From assembly GCA_037893225.1 (NCBI GenBank), contig JAZGUH010000117.1, forward strand, positions 992,001 to 1,056,000: a stretch of DNA of 64,000 nt, in the 5' to 3' direction. The notes below the pieces were generated by a model that saw only the letters and a program-made list of their open reading frames with translations, was not told the origin of the DNA and made no database searches. Source of the stretch: Hippasteria phrygiana. Taxonomy: Eukaryota > Echinodermata > Asteroidea > Valvatida > Goniasteridae. This document shows positions 58,401 to 64,000 of this stretch, piece after piece; within the stretch, counting starts at the first letter, position 1, and each line of letters opens with the position of its first letter. Both the position numbers and the translations under genes were made by a program.

Positions 58401-61400
58401 ACATACAGGTATCAGTTAAAAATACGAGCCTATAGCGTATATATATGGTGTCCAGTACGTATGCAGGGCCGCAGCGGTGGCCGAGCTGCATGGAGAATTG
58501 TTGAAATGGCACACCAGGTTGATTTTGTACAGGGCATGCGTGCTAGCCTATGCATTGTAATTTTGTCATTGGAATTTTTATTTATTAACAATTGACTCGA
58601 GACTTGGTACTTGACTCGAGACTTAGTACTTGCCATGAACAAAATTGACTTGGGACTTGACTTGACTTGGAAAAATTTGACTTTTGACTTGACTTGAGAA
58701 AAATGACTTGGTTACAACACTGTTTCATGCTATTGAAACTGCAGATAAATGCCGGCCTGATGAGCCGCATTGGCTCGTGACAGACTTTACTGTTCAGAGA
58801 TTGTTTTTAAAGTCTACATGTACGCCATAGATCCTGGGAAAACATAACATGTATGGTCCAACAGGCTGCACTGTGCAATTTTTCGGGCTGCTTTTGTCAA
58901 AAAAATAAATAAATAATTGTCTAATATTTGCATAATGTATGTACTAGTTTTTTTAAAACAAATATTGACTGTATTTGGTAACAGTACTTTTGATCTTGGC
59001 TTCACTTTAGGAAAACAGAATTCCCTGGCAATCACCTCAGGATGCTAGTTGTGCTTTAACAGTCACACTTTTTGCAAGGACATCTCTTTTTTCTTTCTCT
59101 GACAAGCTTTCCCAGTCCAAAGAAATTTTCATTACAAATGGAAGAAATAAATTGCCAGCATCTCATTATATAACAAATGTAACATTTAGGTATCTAAATT
59201 CCAAAAAGAATTTGTTTATCATCAAACAAACCACAAGGGAAACTGACTTGGTAATTCGAATGAATTTTTAAAGTGTTCAAAGAAAACTGGCAGGAGCAGG
59301 AGTTGAACCTGTGACCTCTGGAATACTGTATCCGTGCTCTACCAACTGAGCAATTTTGCCCTTTGTTGGCGGGCTCCCAAATTGTCGTCTTTGAACACTT
59401 AGAAACTTTCTTTAGAAACCACCCACTGCCACTAGAATATACATGTATGCATTTATTTCCATCGTAAGGCAAAAGATGGGTCCCTTCAGTGCTTTAGCCA
59501 TGGACACCCTCTCTAATACAACAATAGCCATGAGTTGTCAAAATAAGAAGCCAGCCTAACCCTAACTTCCTACATCATTTTTCCTCCAAGTAATCCAAAT
59601 CCTCCAACATCCTCTGATTTCAAAGTGTTAAAACTGCATGTAGCCTGAATCCTCCAAAATCCTCTTATGGTGACCACTGCATGAATCCTCCAAAATCCTC
59701 TAGGGGTTTTCGTAAACACCCTAGTAACCTCAGTCCTCCGAAATCTTCCAGCATCAGATCGGGTCTGATGACCTGGATCCTCCATTTTCCTCCAGAGGCA
59801 AAATCCTCTTGTGCCCTCAATCTTGCAAAATCCTCCGATGCTTCAACTTCCAAAGACCCCTCAATCCTCCAAATTCCTCCATTTGGCAAAGAGGATTTTT
59901 GAGGATTTGGGAAGGTTTAGGGCTAGTGGAACAAGATCCAATGGCTAGGACAAAAGGCCTTTCATTCACCGCTTACAACATCCCAAAGAATTTGCCCCTG
60001 GTAGAATTAAGTCGGGTTAGCAGTTGACTGTGAATTTTAATGTGACCACTTTTCAAGTATATGTGTGTGTACCAATGTGGAATTACATCAGGGTACATGT
60101 CTTCTTCAAAATTGTCTCGTTTTATTAATGTTAACCAGGACACAACCTCTCATTCCCTGACTGTAGTTTGCAAAACAACTGAAGCGGGCTGAGGGAGAGA
60201 AACCTCCGAAGGTAGAGCTGACCATCTCTTCAATGGGCGTGGCCATCCAAGACAGACAAACAAAGGTGCTGTGGGCTCCTGGAGCAAATAAACCAACAAG
60301 AGACTTTTTGAGACGCATGGAGACAGCAGACGTACCGGTCCTTTTTGCTAGTTCTTAGCATGCGCGCGTAGTTCTGAGCATGCGCGCGTAGTTCTGAGCA
60401 TGCGCGCGTGGTTCTGAGCATGCGCGCGTGGTTCTGAGCATGCGCGCGTGGTTCTGAGCATGCGCGCGTGGTTCTGAGCATGCGCGCGTGGTTCTGAGCA
60501 TGCGCGCGTGGTTCTGAGCATGCCCATGAATGATGAGAAGGACCGGTATGTCTGCTGCCACCAGGGTCTCTGAAGTCTCCTATTCATCAAAGCCCTACCC
60601 TTTGATGTGTCGACCAATCACAGGCCTGACTATACGTTAAAACGTCTGACAAAGTCTGAGTCGGTCTTTTGTCTGACATGTCTAGTTAACGTGTAGTTGC
60701 CGTTGTAATTGGCCAATACGTTAAGGGACATGGTTTAATAGATTGGTCTATTACATGAAGTTGCTTAGCACAAAAAATTCTTAGCAGATTTTTGTTGCTA
60801 AGCAACTGTTTCCCAACAACCAGTCAGAAGTCAATAAATATGACAGAACTTTTGTTGGTTACCGGTTGTTGCTAAACAAACTAGTTTCTGCAAAGTAGAC
60901 TTGCATGCTTATAGTAGCTCAATGAAATTGTGCCCTGTTCTTTATCAACTTGGCAGTAAATCCAGTTTAATAGCCAGTTTCCTAAAGCTGCTAAACGGTT
61001 AGCAGAAATATTGTGCTTACCCAGACATGCTAGTGCACAGTGTACATCAGAGTTTCTAAGATTTGTTTCTGTTTTAGCTAAATTCTATTGGCCCAACATT
61101 ATCAAGTAATGAAACTATGTTTTTTAAAGTGAAAAAAAATGGCAGAAGCGAGATTTAAACCTGCGACCTCCGGAATATGTCTTGTCTTATGTTGGCGGTC
61201 TCCCAAATTGTCAGTGTCTTTGTTCGTGGGTGGGGTGGGGATGGTAGTCAGAAGTCATAAACCCATAATGCCGTATAGCCAGGGATCATGCCCCAACTTT
61301 ACAATGCAACCTGGGAAACGACATTGGGGGGGGGGTACCTGTGCTCTACCAACTGAACTATAAGTTGGCTGTCTCCCAATTTGTCAGTGTCTTGTTTTTG

Positions 61401-63872
61401 TTTGCATTGCAGGCCCGAATAGAGACCTTCCCCTTACATCGCATCTCCTACTGTGCAGACGACAAACAAGACAAGAGAATATGTGCCTTCATCTGCAAGC
61501 AAGATGTAACCAATAAGAACATATGTTTTGTCATGGACAGTGACAAATGTGTAAGTACAGTGAGTGGTGCCGAAAGTTCATACCGTAATCAATGTTGAGA
61601 TTGAGATAATCGGTCAAGGAAAAGAGGTGAAGATTTTTTTTCGAAATTTCCAAAATGTTTCTAAGTTTGTGCACGAATGTGAATGCACCCATTAAGCTGT
61701 ACTGCAAATGTCAACTTAGACTCCTGTAATCTAACATATAGCTCTTACGGGTTATTCTTTAACTCTTTCCATACCAATGTCCAGTTAAGACCAAATGGAC
61801 TGCAGAGTATAGTAAGCATTTTTTTATCGTTGAGGAATATAATTTTGCTCCGTTGTTGTTCATTTGTAGGAGGAAATCTATTGAATTGAAATTTTCAGCC
61901 AATGTCCGTGACATTGCAGCTTTAAGTTACGCTGTAGATTAGAACCATTTTCACAGAAAACCTTACTTGATAAATTCTTGATTATCCTCGTGTTTTTTTT
62001 CTTCCCTACCCAGGCAGAGGAAATAACTCTAACAGTGGGGCAGGCCTTTGACTTAGCCTACCAACAATTCTTGCAAACGTCCGGTAAAAATATTGGCTCA
62101 CAGGTGCAAGCCCTGCAGAAAAAGGTGGGTAGCCAAAAATCTTGACACCTGAAAATATTGTTTTAACAATTAACGATTCTTCATTTGCAAAGATGGAATT
62201 TGCCTTGGAGATGATGTAAAATATATTTGTTTGCCCTTTCCTGACACAGTGTATGAAGCACTGTATGCTCAATTCTTTCTAAGAGACTGTGGGAAAAAAA
62301 TTCACGAACTCACTTGGGCATAATCTTCTGTTTGGATTAATTAACCCTAACACTGCTGAATCCATCAATATCAATACAAATGTCCACACACACTGGGGGG
62401 TTAGGGTCTAAACTTTCTTTTTAGGACTCTCAGTGTAGACCATCTAATTGAGTCCCTTGAGTAAGTTTTGAGTAATTTGACAACTCATTGTTTGCTCCAT
62501 GAAGATATAAACCTTTTTGAGTACATGAACCCTATTGGAATCAGCAGATTTGTTGGAAAGACCCAAAATGATGAGTTGTTTTTTTATATAACTTTTTTAT
62601 GTAATTAAAAAGAAAAAATACATAAATAATTACTCGTGTCAATATGTTAAGAGTTACAGTGACTTGCAGTGTTACAGAAAAAACTCAGTTTTAAACAACT
62701 TACCTTGGGAAAAAACAGTTGTGAAGTCACTAAAGAATGACTCAATGCAACATATTGATGCAGACCAGTTAATTTCCCTCATCCAACAGGTGCGGGAATT
62801 AGAGACTGATAACACAAAGCTAAGGATGCGAATCGTAGAGCTGGAGGCACGGCAGGGAGTGCAGCCACCGTCCTACAGCGAGTCTAACTCAGAGGCAGCT
62901 ACAGCAGCATCTCAACCAACCCTGCTCAAGGTACCATTTATGCAATACTCATTCTCACACTCAGTACTCATACTTAGTAGTACTTGTTCTTATAACTCAT
63001 ACTTGAGTACTGATTAGAAGGAACTCGTACTTGTACTAGGATAGCCAAGTACTCAAACTTATTTTCGGTACTCACTCATTTTCGGTACTCACTCATTTTC
63101 GGTATTCGAGGTTAAAAGTACGGCCAGACCATAGGAGAACTCATGCTTAATTTACAGGACTCGGGGTCTTTAAAAGTTATGAACAACAGAAAAAACATTT
63201 TATGTCCGCCATATTTTGGAAACTGGTGGAATAGAGGCATTTTGGGGGGTGGTCTAGAAATGTCAATAAGCAGTGATTTTAACTGTTGGTTTTTCTGGAT
63301 TAGAAATGTTTTAACCAGATGCATGATTCAAGCATCTTTAACTTTTCAAAGTACTCGTACATCCCGGAACTCCTACTCGATTTTGCAAAATTGTACAAAT
63401 GTCCAAGTGCATATATATGGGACTTGCGTTCTTTCTACTTGTACTTTTTGTACTCCTACCTATGACCCAAATACTCAGACTCGAGTACTTCTCAACCTAC
63501 TCAGTACTTGACTGTACTTAGTAATCAAGATAAAATTGTTTTACAAACTCCGTTCATACAATGTATTGTGATAGGCCAATATCTTTTTTTAAGAACCATT
63601 GTACAGAATGAACTTATCAAATGGAAACAAATTTTGCCCCTCCCCCCAGGATCTGATGGGCTCGCCCATCCAACTTACAGCTCCAGCCAACCCATTCCAG
63701 TATCAAGCCACTCCCCCTCCCGCTGGTGCCCTACCACCTTATTCCTCCCCTCCCCCTGCATCATTAGCCACCATTGGACGTCAGGCCTCATCACCTGCAG
63801 GCGCGTCCCTCGAGGGCGGGGCAACCAATGGGGTGGCCACACCCACTTCTGGCGAAACTGTCCAGAGTCCAG
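40452..63872 (+). CDS. GULP1: PTB-domain engulfment adaptor GULP1/CED-6 (eight exons, 3' end outside window)
   Basis: Cytosolic adaptor that binds NPxY motifs in the tails of engulfment and LRP1-type receptors and links them to uptake of apoptotic cells and endocytosis. Coding exons: 40452-40482, 42168-42229, 46911-46982, 60167-60265, 61413-61550, 62014-62124, 62790-62930, 63650-63872. All introns are GT-AG and phases agree, giving 292 residues so far (human protein 304). The PTB domain spans about residues 20-160: [61 protein letters not shown] and [16 protein letters not shown] are family blocks. A coiled coil follows (about 164-196: [20 protein letters not shown]). The tail is Pro/Ser-rich and contains an NPF motif (residues 233-235), which in other proteins binds EH domains. 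The last exon seen ends in phase 1 at gtgagt, so the conserved C-terminus lies beyond 64000. The third intron is 13.2 kb and full of transposons. Confidence 0.97.
40483..42167 (+). other. GULP1: GULP1 coding intron 1
   Basis: GT-AG. Apart from the hAT-like element 41403-41917, it holds T runs and no recognised feature. Confidence 0.8.
41403..41917. mobile_element. hAT-like element, second copy of the AGGGCTG family
   Basis: CAGGGCTG...CAGCCCTA termini with inverted ATTCGAAT-rich subterminal arms. Shares GACTCTGATGCTA and TATGTGCATATA with 15825-16138 in opposite orientation. In the first GULP1 coding intron. Confidence 0.75.
42716..43165. repeat. Diffuse AGTCCAACACC / GTTGGAGTTTGG repeats
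   Basis: GTTGGAGTTTGGCAGGTTTAG occurs twice near 42717-42780. CACAGTCCAACA(T/C)CCA and related phrases recur at 42884, 42965, 43032 and 43115. Possibly an old element in GULP1 intron 2; ends not defined. Confidence 0.45.
43700..43775. repeat. AAGGCC/GGCC hairpin repeat relic
   Basis: CGCCCAATACAAGGCTGAAAG then GGGCTACAAGAGG belongs to a small dispersed family also seen at 25010-25065, 50580-50620 and 55125-55185 (CACAAGGCCAAAGGCCACTC, GTGTGGGCTACA). The complementary blocks suggest a short stem. Confidence 0.5.
44131..45705 (-). mobile_element. TTAA-flanked TIR transposon with THAP remnant, Kolobok-like
   Basis: Bounded by TTAA on both sides (44127-44130 and 45706-45709). The terminal inverted repeats are about 45 bp, imperfect, starting AGAGGAACTAAAACG at both ends. 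It carries a THAP-domain coding relic on its minus strand. THAP plus TTAA target duplication fits the Kolobok superfamily; P elements also carry THAP but make 8-bp duplications. No catalytic transposase region remains in the 900 bp after the THAP part, so this is a deletion derivative. It lies antisense in the second GULP1 coding intron. Confidence 0.7.
45045..45352 (-). pseudogene. Frameshifted THAP zinc-finger domain
   Basis: The minus-strand ATG at 45352 opens [13 protein letters not shown], with the C-x4-C pair, then QQWVRFVD and [14 protein letters not shown] with the C-x2-H pair: the C2CH zinc ligands of a THAP DNA-binding domain. The frame stops at TAG (45152-45154). The missing end, [12 protein letters not shown], equivalent to the family's AVPTIF box, continues in another frame, so one small indel breaks the gene near 45160. 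No splice sites explain the shift. It belongs to the enclosing TTAA element and is not a host gene, although an assembly error at one base cannot be excluded. Confidence 0.8.
45710..46069. mobile_element. TTAACCCTAAC-type MITE with internal TCCTCCAAAATCC repeats
   Basis: TTAA at 45706-45709 and 46070-46073 flank a 360-bp unit beginning CCCTAACTCC and ending GGTTAGGG. Its interior repeats TGAATCCTCCAAAATCCTC-like units several times. The left TTAA is the same one that ends the neighbouring THAP-carrying element. A second copy lies at 59557-59926. Confidence 0.8.
46440..46720 (+). repeat. Diverged SINE, main family
   Basis: Colinear with 39290-39540: CTCATTGAGTGATAC, GTTGCATCGTAAACTTGGGG, then a degraded tRNA head (GGCTTTTGGTAGAGTG, GGTTTAAATCCCG). 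In a GULP1 intron, 190 bp upstream of an exon. Confidence 0.7.
47128..47508. mobile_element. TIR element, GTTCGCATTGGACT ends
   Basis: CGTTCGCATTGGACTAACTA near 47129 is inverted as AGTCCAATGCGGACACGG at 47486-47504. About 380 bp, non-coding, in the GULP1 13.2-kb intron. Confidence 0.65.
47857..48429. mobile_element. TIR element, GCAGCCGATTTCACGA ends
   Basis: Perfect 16-bp TIRs (47857-47872 and 48414-48429). The interior has paired TTACGCAGTGCGTAAG and TATGGCGTAAGTTACGCAC blocks. 573 bp, non-coding. Confidence 0.85.
48443..48656. mobile_element. TIR element, AAGCCAGTTCGGTAT ends
   Basis: AAGCCAGTTCGGTATCTCA and TGAAATACCGAACTGGCTT are inverted. ATTCGGGATAAAAT occurs twice inside. About 214 bp. 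Confidence 0.8.
49730..49952. mobile_element. TTAACCCCTT MITE, copy 2
   Basis: TTAA at 49726-49729 and 49953-49956; colinear with 31857-32071 (CGCCGGGGCACCA, TGCAGCCAAGCATAACGTAC, TATTTGTGTCAACCG). In the GULP1 13.2-kb intron. Confidence 0.85.
49999..50064. repeat. (AATCA)n microsatellite
   Basis: About 13 uninterrupted 5-bp units in a GULP1 intron. Confidence 0.95.
51077..51613 (-). mobile_element. TTAAAGGTAGTA family, longest copy, TTAA-flanked
   Basis: Ends GGGTAGTATATACCATTTGC and GCAAATGGTGTATAATACCT are inverted and abut TTAA on both sides. About 540 bp, no coding capacity. In the 13.2-kb GULP1 intron. Confidence 0.75.
51840..52110 (+). repeat. Dispersed repeat, second copy
   Basis: Colinear with 35200-35510: TTGGGGTGTCTGCAACCTTC, AAAGGCTTTTATTCTA, GATGTCTCATTCGAAAT. 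No ends recognised. Confidence 0.6.
52642..52755 (+). pseudogene. Short acidic ORF, probable decayed transposon first exon
   Basis: ATGGCTGCCTTCGGT opens [20 protein letters not shown] and ends after 37 codons at TGA. A one-base shift would continue into an Asp-rich stretch ([12 protein letters not shown]). It lies 200 bp inside the TIR element 52421-54511, in a CpG-rich setting. Family not recognised; it may be the N-terminus of a lost transposase. Confidence 0.25.
53745..54170 (+). repeat. Tandem duplication, unit about 205-210 bp
   Basis: CGGTTGTGTATCGTCTTCGT occurs at 53811 and 54014, each with CGATCGTTTTTTT and ACTGTCCAGAC/ATTGTCCAGAC upstream. The second unit is diverged. Confidence 0.8.
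54525..54627. repeat. Short inverted repeat AACCCTGCCAGACGC
   Basis: AACCCTGCCAGACGC at 54520s is inverted as GCGTCTGGCAGGGTT at about 54612-54626; loop about 75 bp. Confidence 0.7.
55375..55450 (-). repeat. tRNA-derived SINE fragment, third family
   Basis: Reverse strand reads GACTCATGATCGGTGGGTTG then GGGTTCAAATCTACCTGCTG, close to 57985-58050. Confidence 0.55.
56036..56218. mobile_element. Hairpin MITE, TTGCCCTTTCCTGACGCAGT arms
   Basis: GATTTTTGCCCTTTCCTGAC at the left and GTCGGGAAAGGGCAAAAATA at the right; arms about 75 bp with GTGTATAAAGCACTG blocks. A partial copy lies at 62190-62295. Confidence 0.85.
56787..57905. mobile_element. hAT-like element with GAGACC hexamer arrays
   Basis: Starts CAGTGTTGTAGTCGAGACCG and ends GGTCTTGAGACCCACTCCAC plus AACCACT, a degenerate inverse. 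(CGAGAC)n arrays occupy 56796-56960 and 57657-57860, including four 22-bp units with GACTTTGTTAGGA. No clear target duplication. Confidence 0.65.
57978..58170 (+). repeat. tRNA-derived SINE, third family
   Basis: A box-like GTGGTCTAGTGGTTAGGATT, anticodon region GACTCATGATC, B box GGGGTTCGAATCCAG, then a body with GGCAAGCCACTTCATCCCCA and ATAAATGGGTACCGGC. It may derive from a tRNA with a CAT anticodon; not an intact tRNA. Confidence 0.7.
58200..58722. mobile_element. hAT-type element with GACTTG arrays and exact 8-bp TSD
   Basis: TTTCATGC flanks it exactly (58192-58199 and 58723-58730). Ends CAGTCTTGTTGACTTGACTT and GACTTGGTTACAACACTG are inverted. Both sides carry (GACTTGACTT)n arrays; the centre has no transposase. 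8-bp duplication and CAGTGTTGTA ends are hAT features. Confidence 0.85.
59180..59415 (-). repeat. SINE, main family, reverse
   Basis: Reverse tRNA head (AGTTGAACCTGTGACCTCTG, GCTCTACCAACTGAGCAATT) and tail (AAAGAAAACTGGCAGGAGCA). Sequence past the tail matches the start of 39240-39300. Confidence 0.8.
59557..59926. mobile_element. Second copy of the TCCTCCAAAATCC-rich MITE
   Basis: About 370 bp, colinear with 45710-46069 (CCCTAACTTCCTACATCATTTT at the left, GGATTTGGGAAGG at the right). The flanking TTAA has decayed to CTAA and CTAG. It lies in the 13.2-kb GULP1 intron. Confidence 0.8.
60320..60559. mobile_element. TIR element built around a 20-bp minisatellite
   Basis: GAGACAGCAGACGTACCGGT at 60320 is inverted as ACCGGTATGTCTGCTGCC at the right (to 60559). 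Its core is the tandem array 60351-60524. It begins 55 bp after the donor of the GULP1 exon 60167-60265. Confidence 0.8.
60351..60524 (+). repeat. 20-bp tandem repeat GTTCTGAGCATGCGCGCGTG
   Basis: About 8.5 exact or near-exact copies. Each has GCATGCGCGC, which overlaps the NRF1-type palindrome TGCGCATGCGCA in part. The array yields repetitive open frames in all three reverse frames; none is a gene. Confidence 0.95.
61125..61400 (-). repeat. SINE, main family, reverse, composite
   Basis: Contains ATTTAAACCTGCGACCTCCG, AGTCATAAACCCATAATGCC and a second tRNA head (GCTCTACCAACTGAACTATA), so two tRNA-like segments flank one body. It ends 13 bp before the exon at 61413 and overlaps that intron's 3' end. 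Confidence 0.8.
62190..62295 (+). mobile_element. Left half of the TTGCCCTTTCCTGAC MITE
   Basis: GATGGAATTTGCCTTGGAGA, TTTGCCCTTTCCTGACACAG and AGACTGTGGGAAAAAAAT match the left arm and loop of 56036-56218; the right arm is missing. In a GULP1 intron. Confidence 0.75.
62935..63525. mobile_element. GTACTC-rich element in the last seen GULP1 intron
   Basis: ACTCATACTTAGTAGTACTT-type repeats at about 62945-63115 and 63348-63520 enclose a 230-bp unique core. The layout (hexamer arrays at both sides) resembles the GAGACC, GAGTCC and GACTTG elements; ends not defined. Confidence 0.55.
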
Positions 63873-64000
63873 GTGAGTATCCAAGTATTGACTGACCTCC
63901 CTGATCTTAATATCCCGACACTGACTGCAGTAGAACCTAACTATAATGAACATCATGTAATCCGCTCAAAATATTTGTTATAGTCGTCGTTTGGTAGAGC

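Noticed and set aside
60351..60524. Regular repeats suggesting a CRISPR-like array
   Set aside because: The units are directly adjacent with no spacers, and the context is a eukaryotic intron.
60230..60617. Several overlapping open frames of repeating [20 protein letters not shown] peptides
   Set aside because: They translate the 20-bp tandem repeat, whose length allows all reverse frames to stay open.

Overview
This is nuclear DNA from an animal, most likely a marine invertebrate. The basis is GT-AG introns from 138 bp to 13 kb, three conserved single-copy animal genes, abundant TACATGTA-type motifs, tRNA-derived SINEs and very many inverted-repeat DNA transposons. The species and phylum cannot be fixed from sequence alone; an invertebrate deuterostome or a lophotrochozoan would both fit. 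There is no bacterial or organellar signature.

Three genes are clear. (1) SEC61G (+ strand, 7958-8296, two coding exons) encodes the gamma subunit of the Sec61 translocon of the endoplasmic reticulum. (2) TPK1, thiamin pyrophosphokinase (- strand, 16391 to 20678 in six well supported exons, plus a likely 10-nt first coding exon at 24935-24944), makes thiamin pyrophosphate. (3) GULP1/CED-6 (+ strand, 40452 to beyond the right edge, eight coding exons seen) encodes an engulfment adaptor with a complete PTB domain; its C-terminal exons lie outside the window. SEC61G and TPK1 converge tail to tail, and TPK1 and GULP1 diverge head to head. The genes are not functionally related to one another.

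Most of the remaining sequence is transposon-derived. The most striking theme is a set of at least eight non-autonomous families bounded by TTAA (4351-4700, 11399-11610, 18277-18691, 31857-32071, 32342-34283, 37863-38299, 44131-45705, 45710-46069 and others). Neighbouring elements sometimes share one TTAA. One of them, 44131-45705 inside a GULP1 intron, carries a frameshifted THAP zinc-finger coding sequence, which together with TTAA target duplications points to the Kolobok superfamily. Other coding relics are two non-LTR retrotransposon reverse-transcriptase C-termini (9688-10157 and 38461-38660) and a frameshifted piece resembling the N-terminal region of Crypton-type tyrosine recombinases (30626-30956).

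Layout: 1-6.9 kb, foldback elements and anonymous DNA; 6.9-9.5 kb, SEC61G between two copies of one foldback family; 9.5-16.4 kb, LINE tail, hairpin MITEs, hAT-like element; 16.4-25 kb, TPK1 with MITEs and a SINE in its introns and a 1.1-kb repetitive foldback close to its proposed start; 25-40.4 kb, intergenic, SINEs, satellite and nested elements; 40.4-64 kb, GULP1 with transposon-filled introns. I see no CRISPR array, rRNA gene, intact tRNA gene or intact transposase. All repeat families were found by eye, so boundaries are approximate unless a target-site duplication is given.
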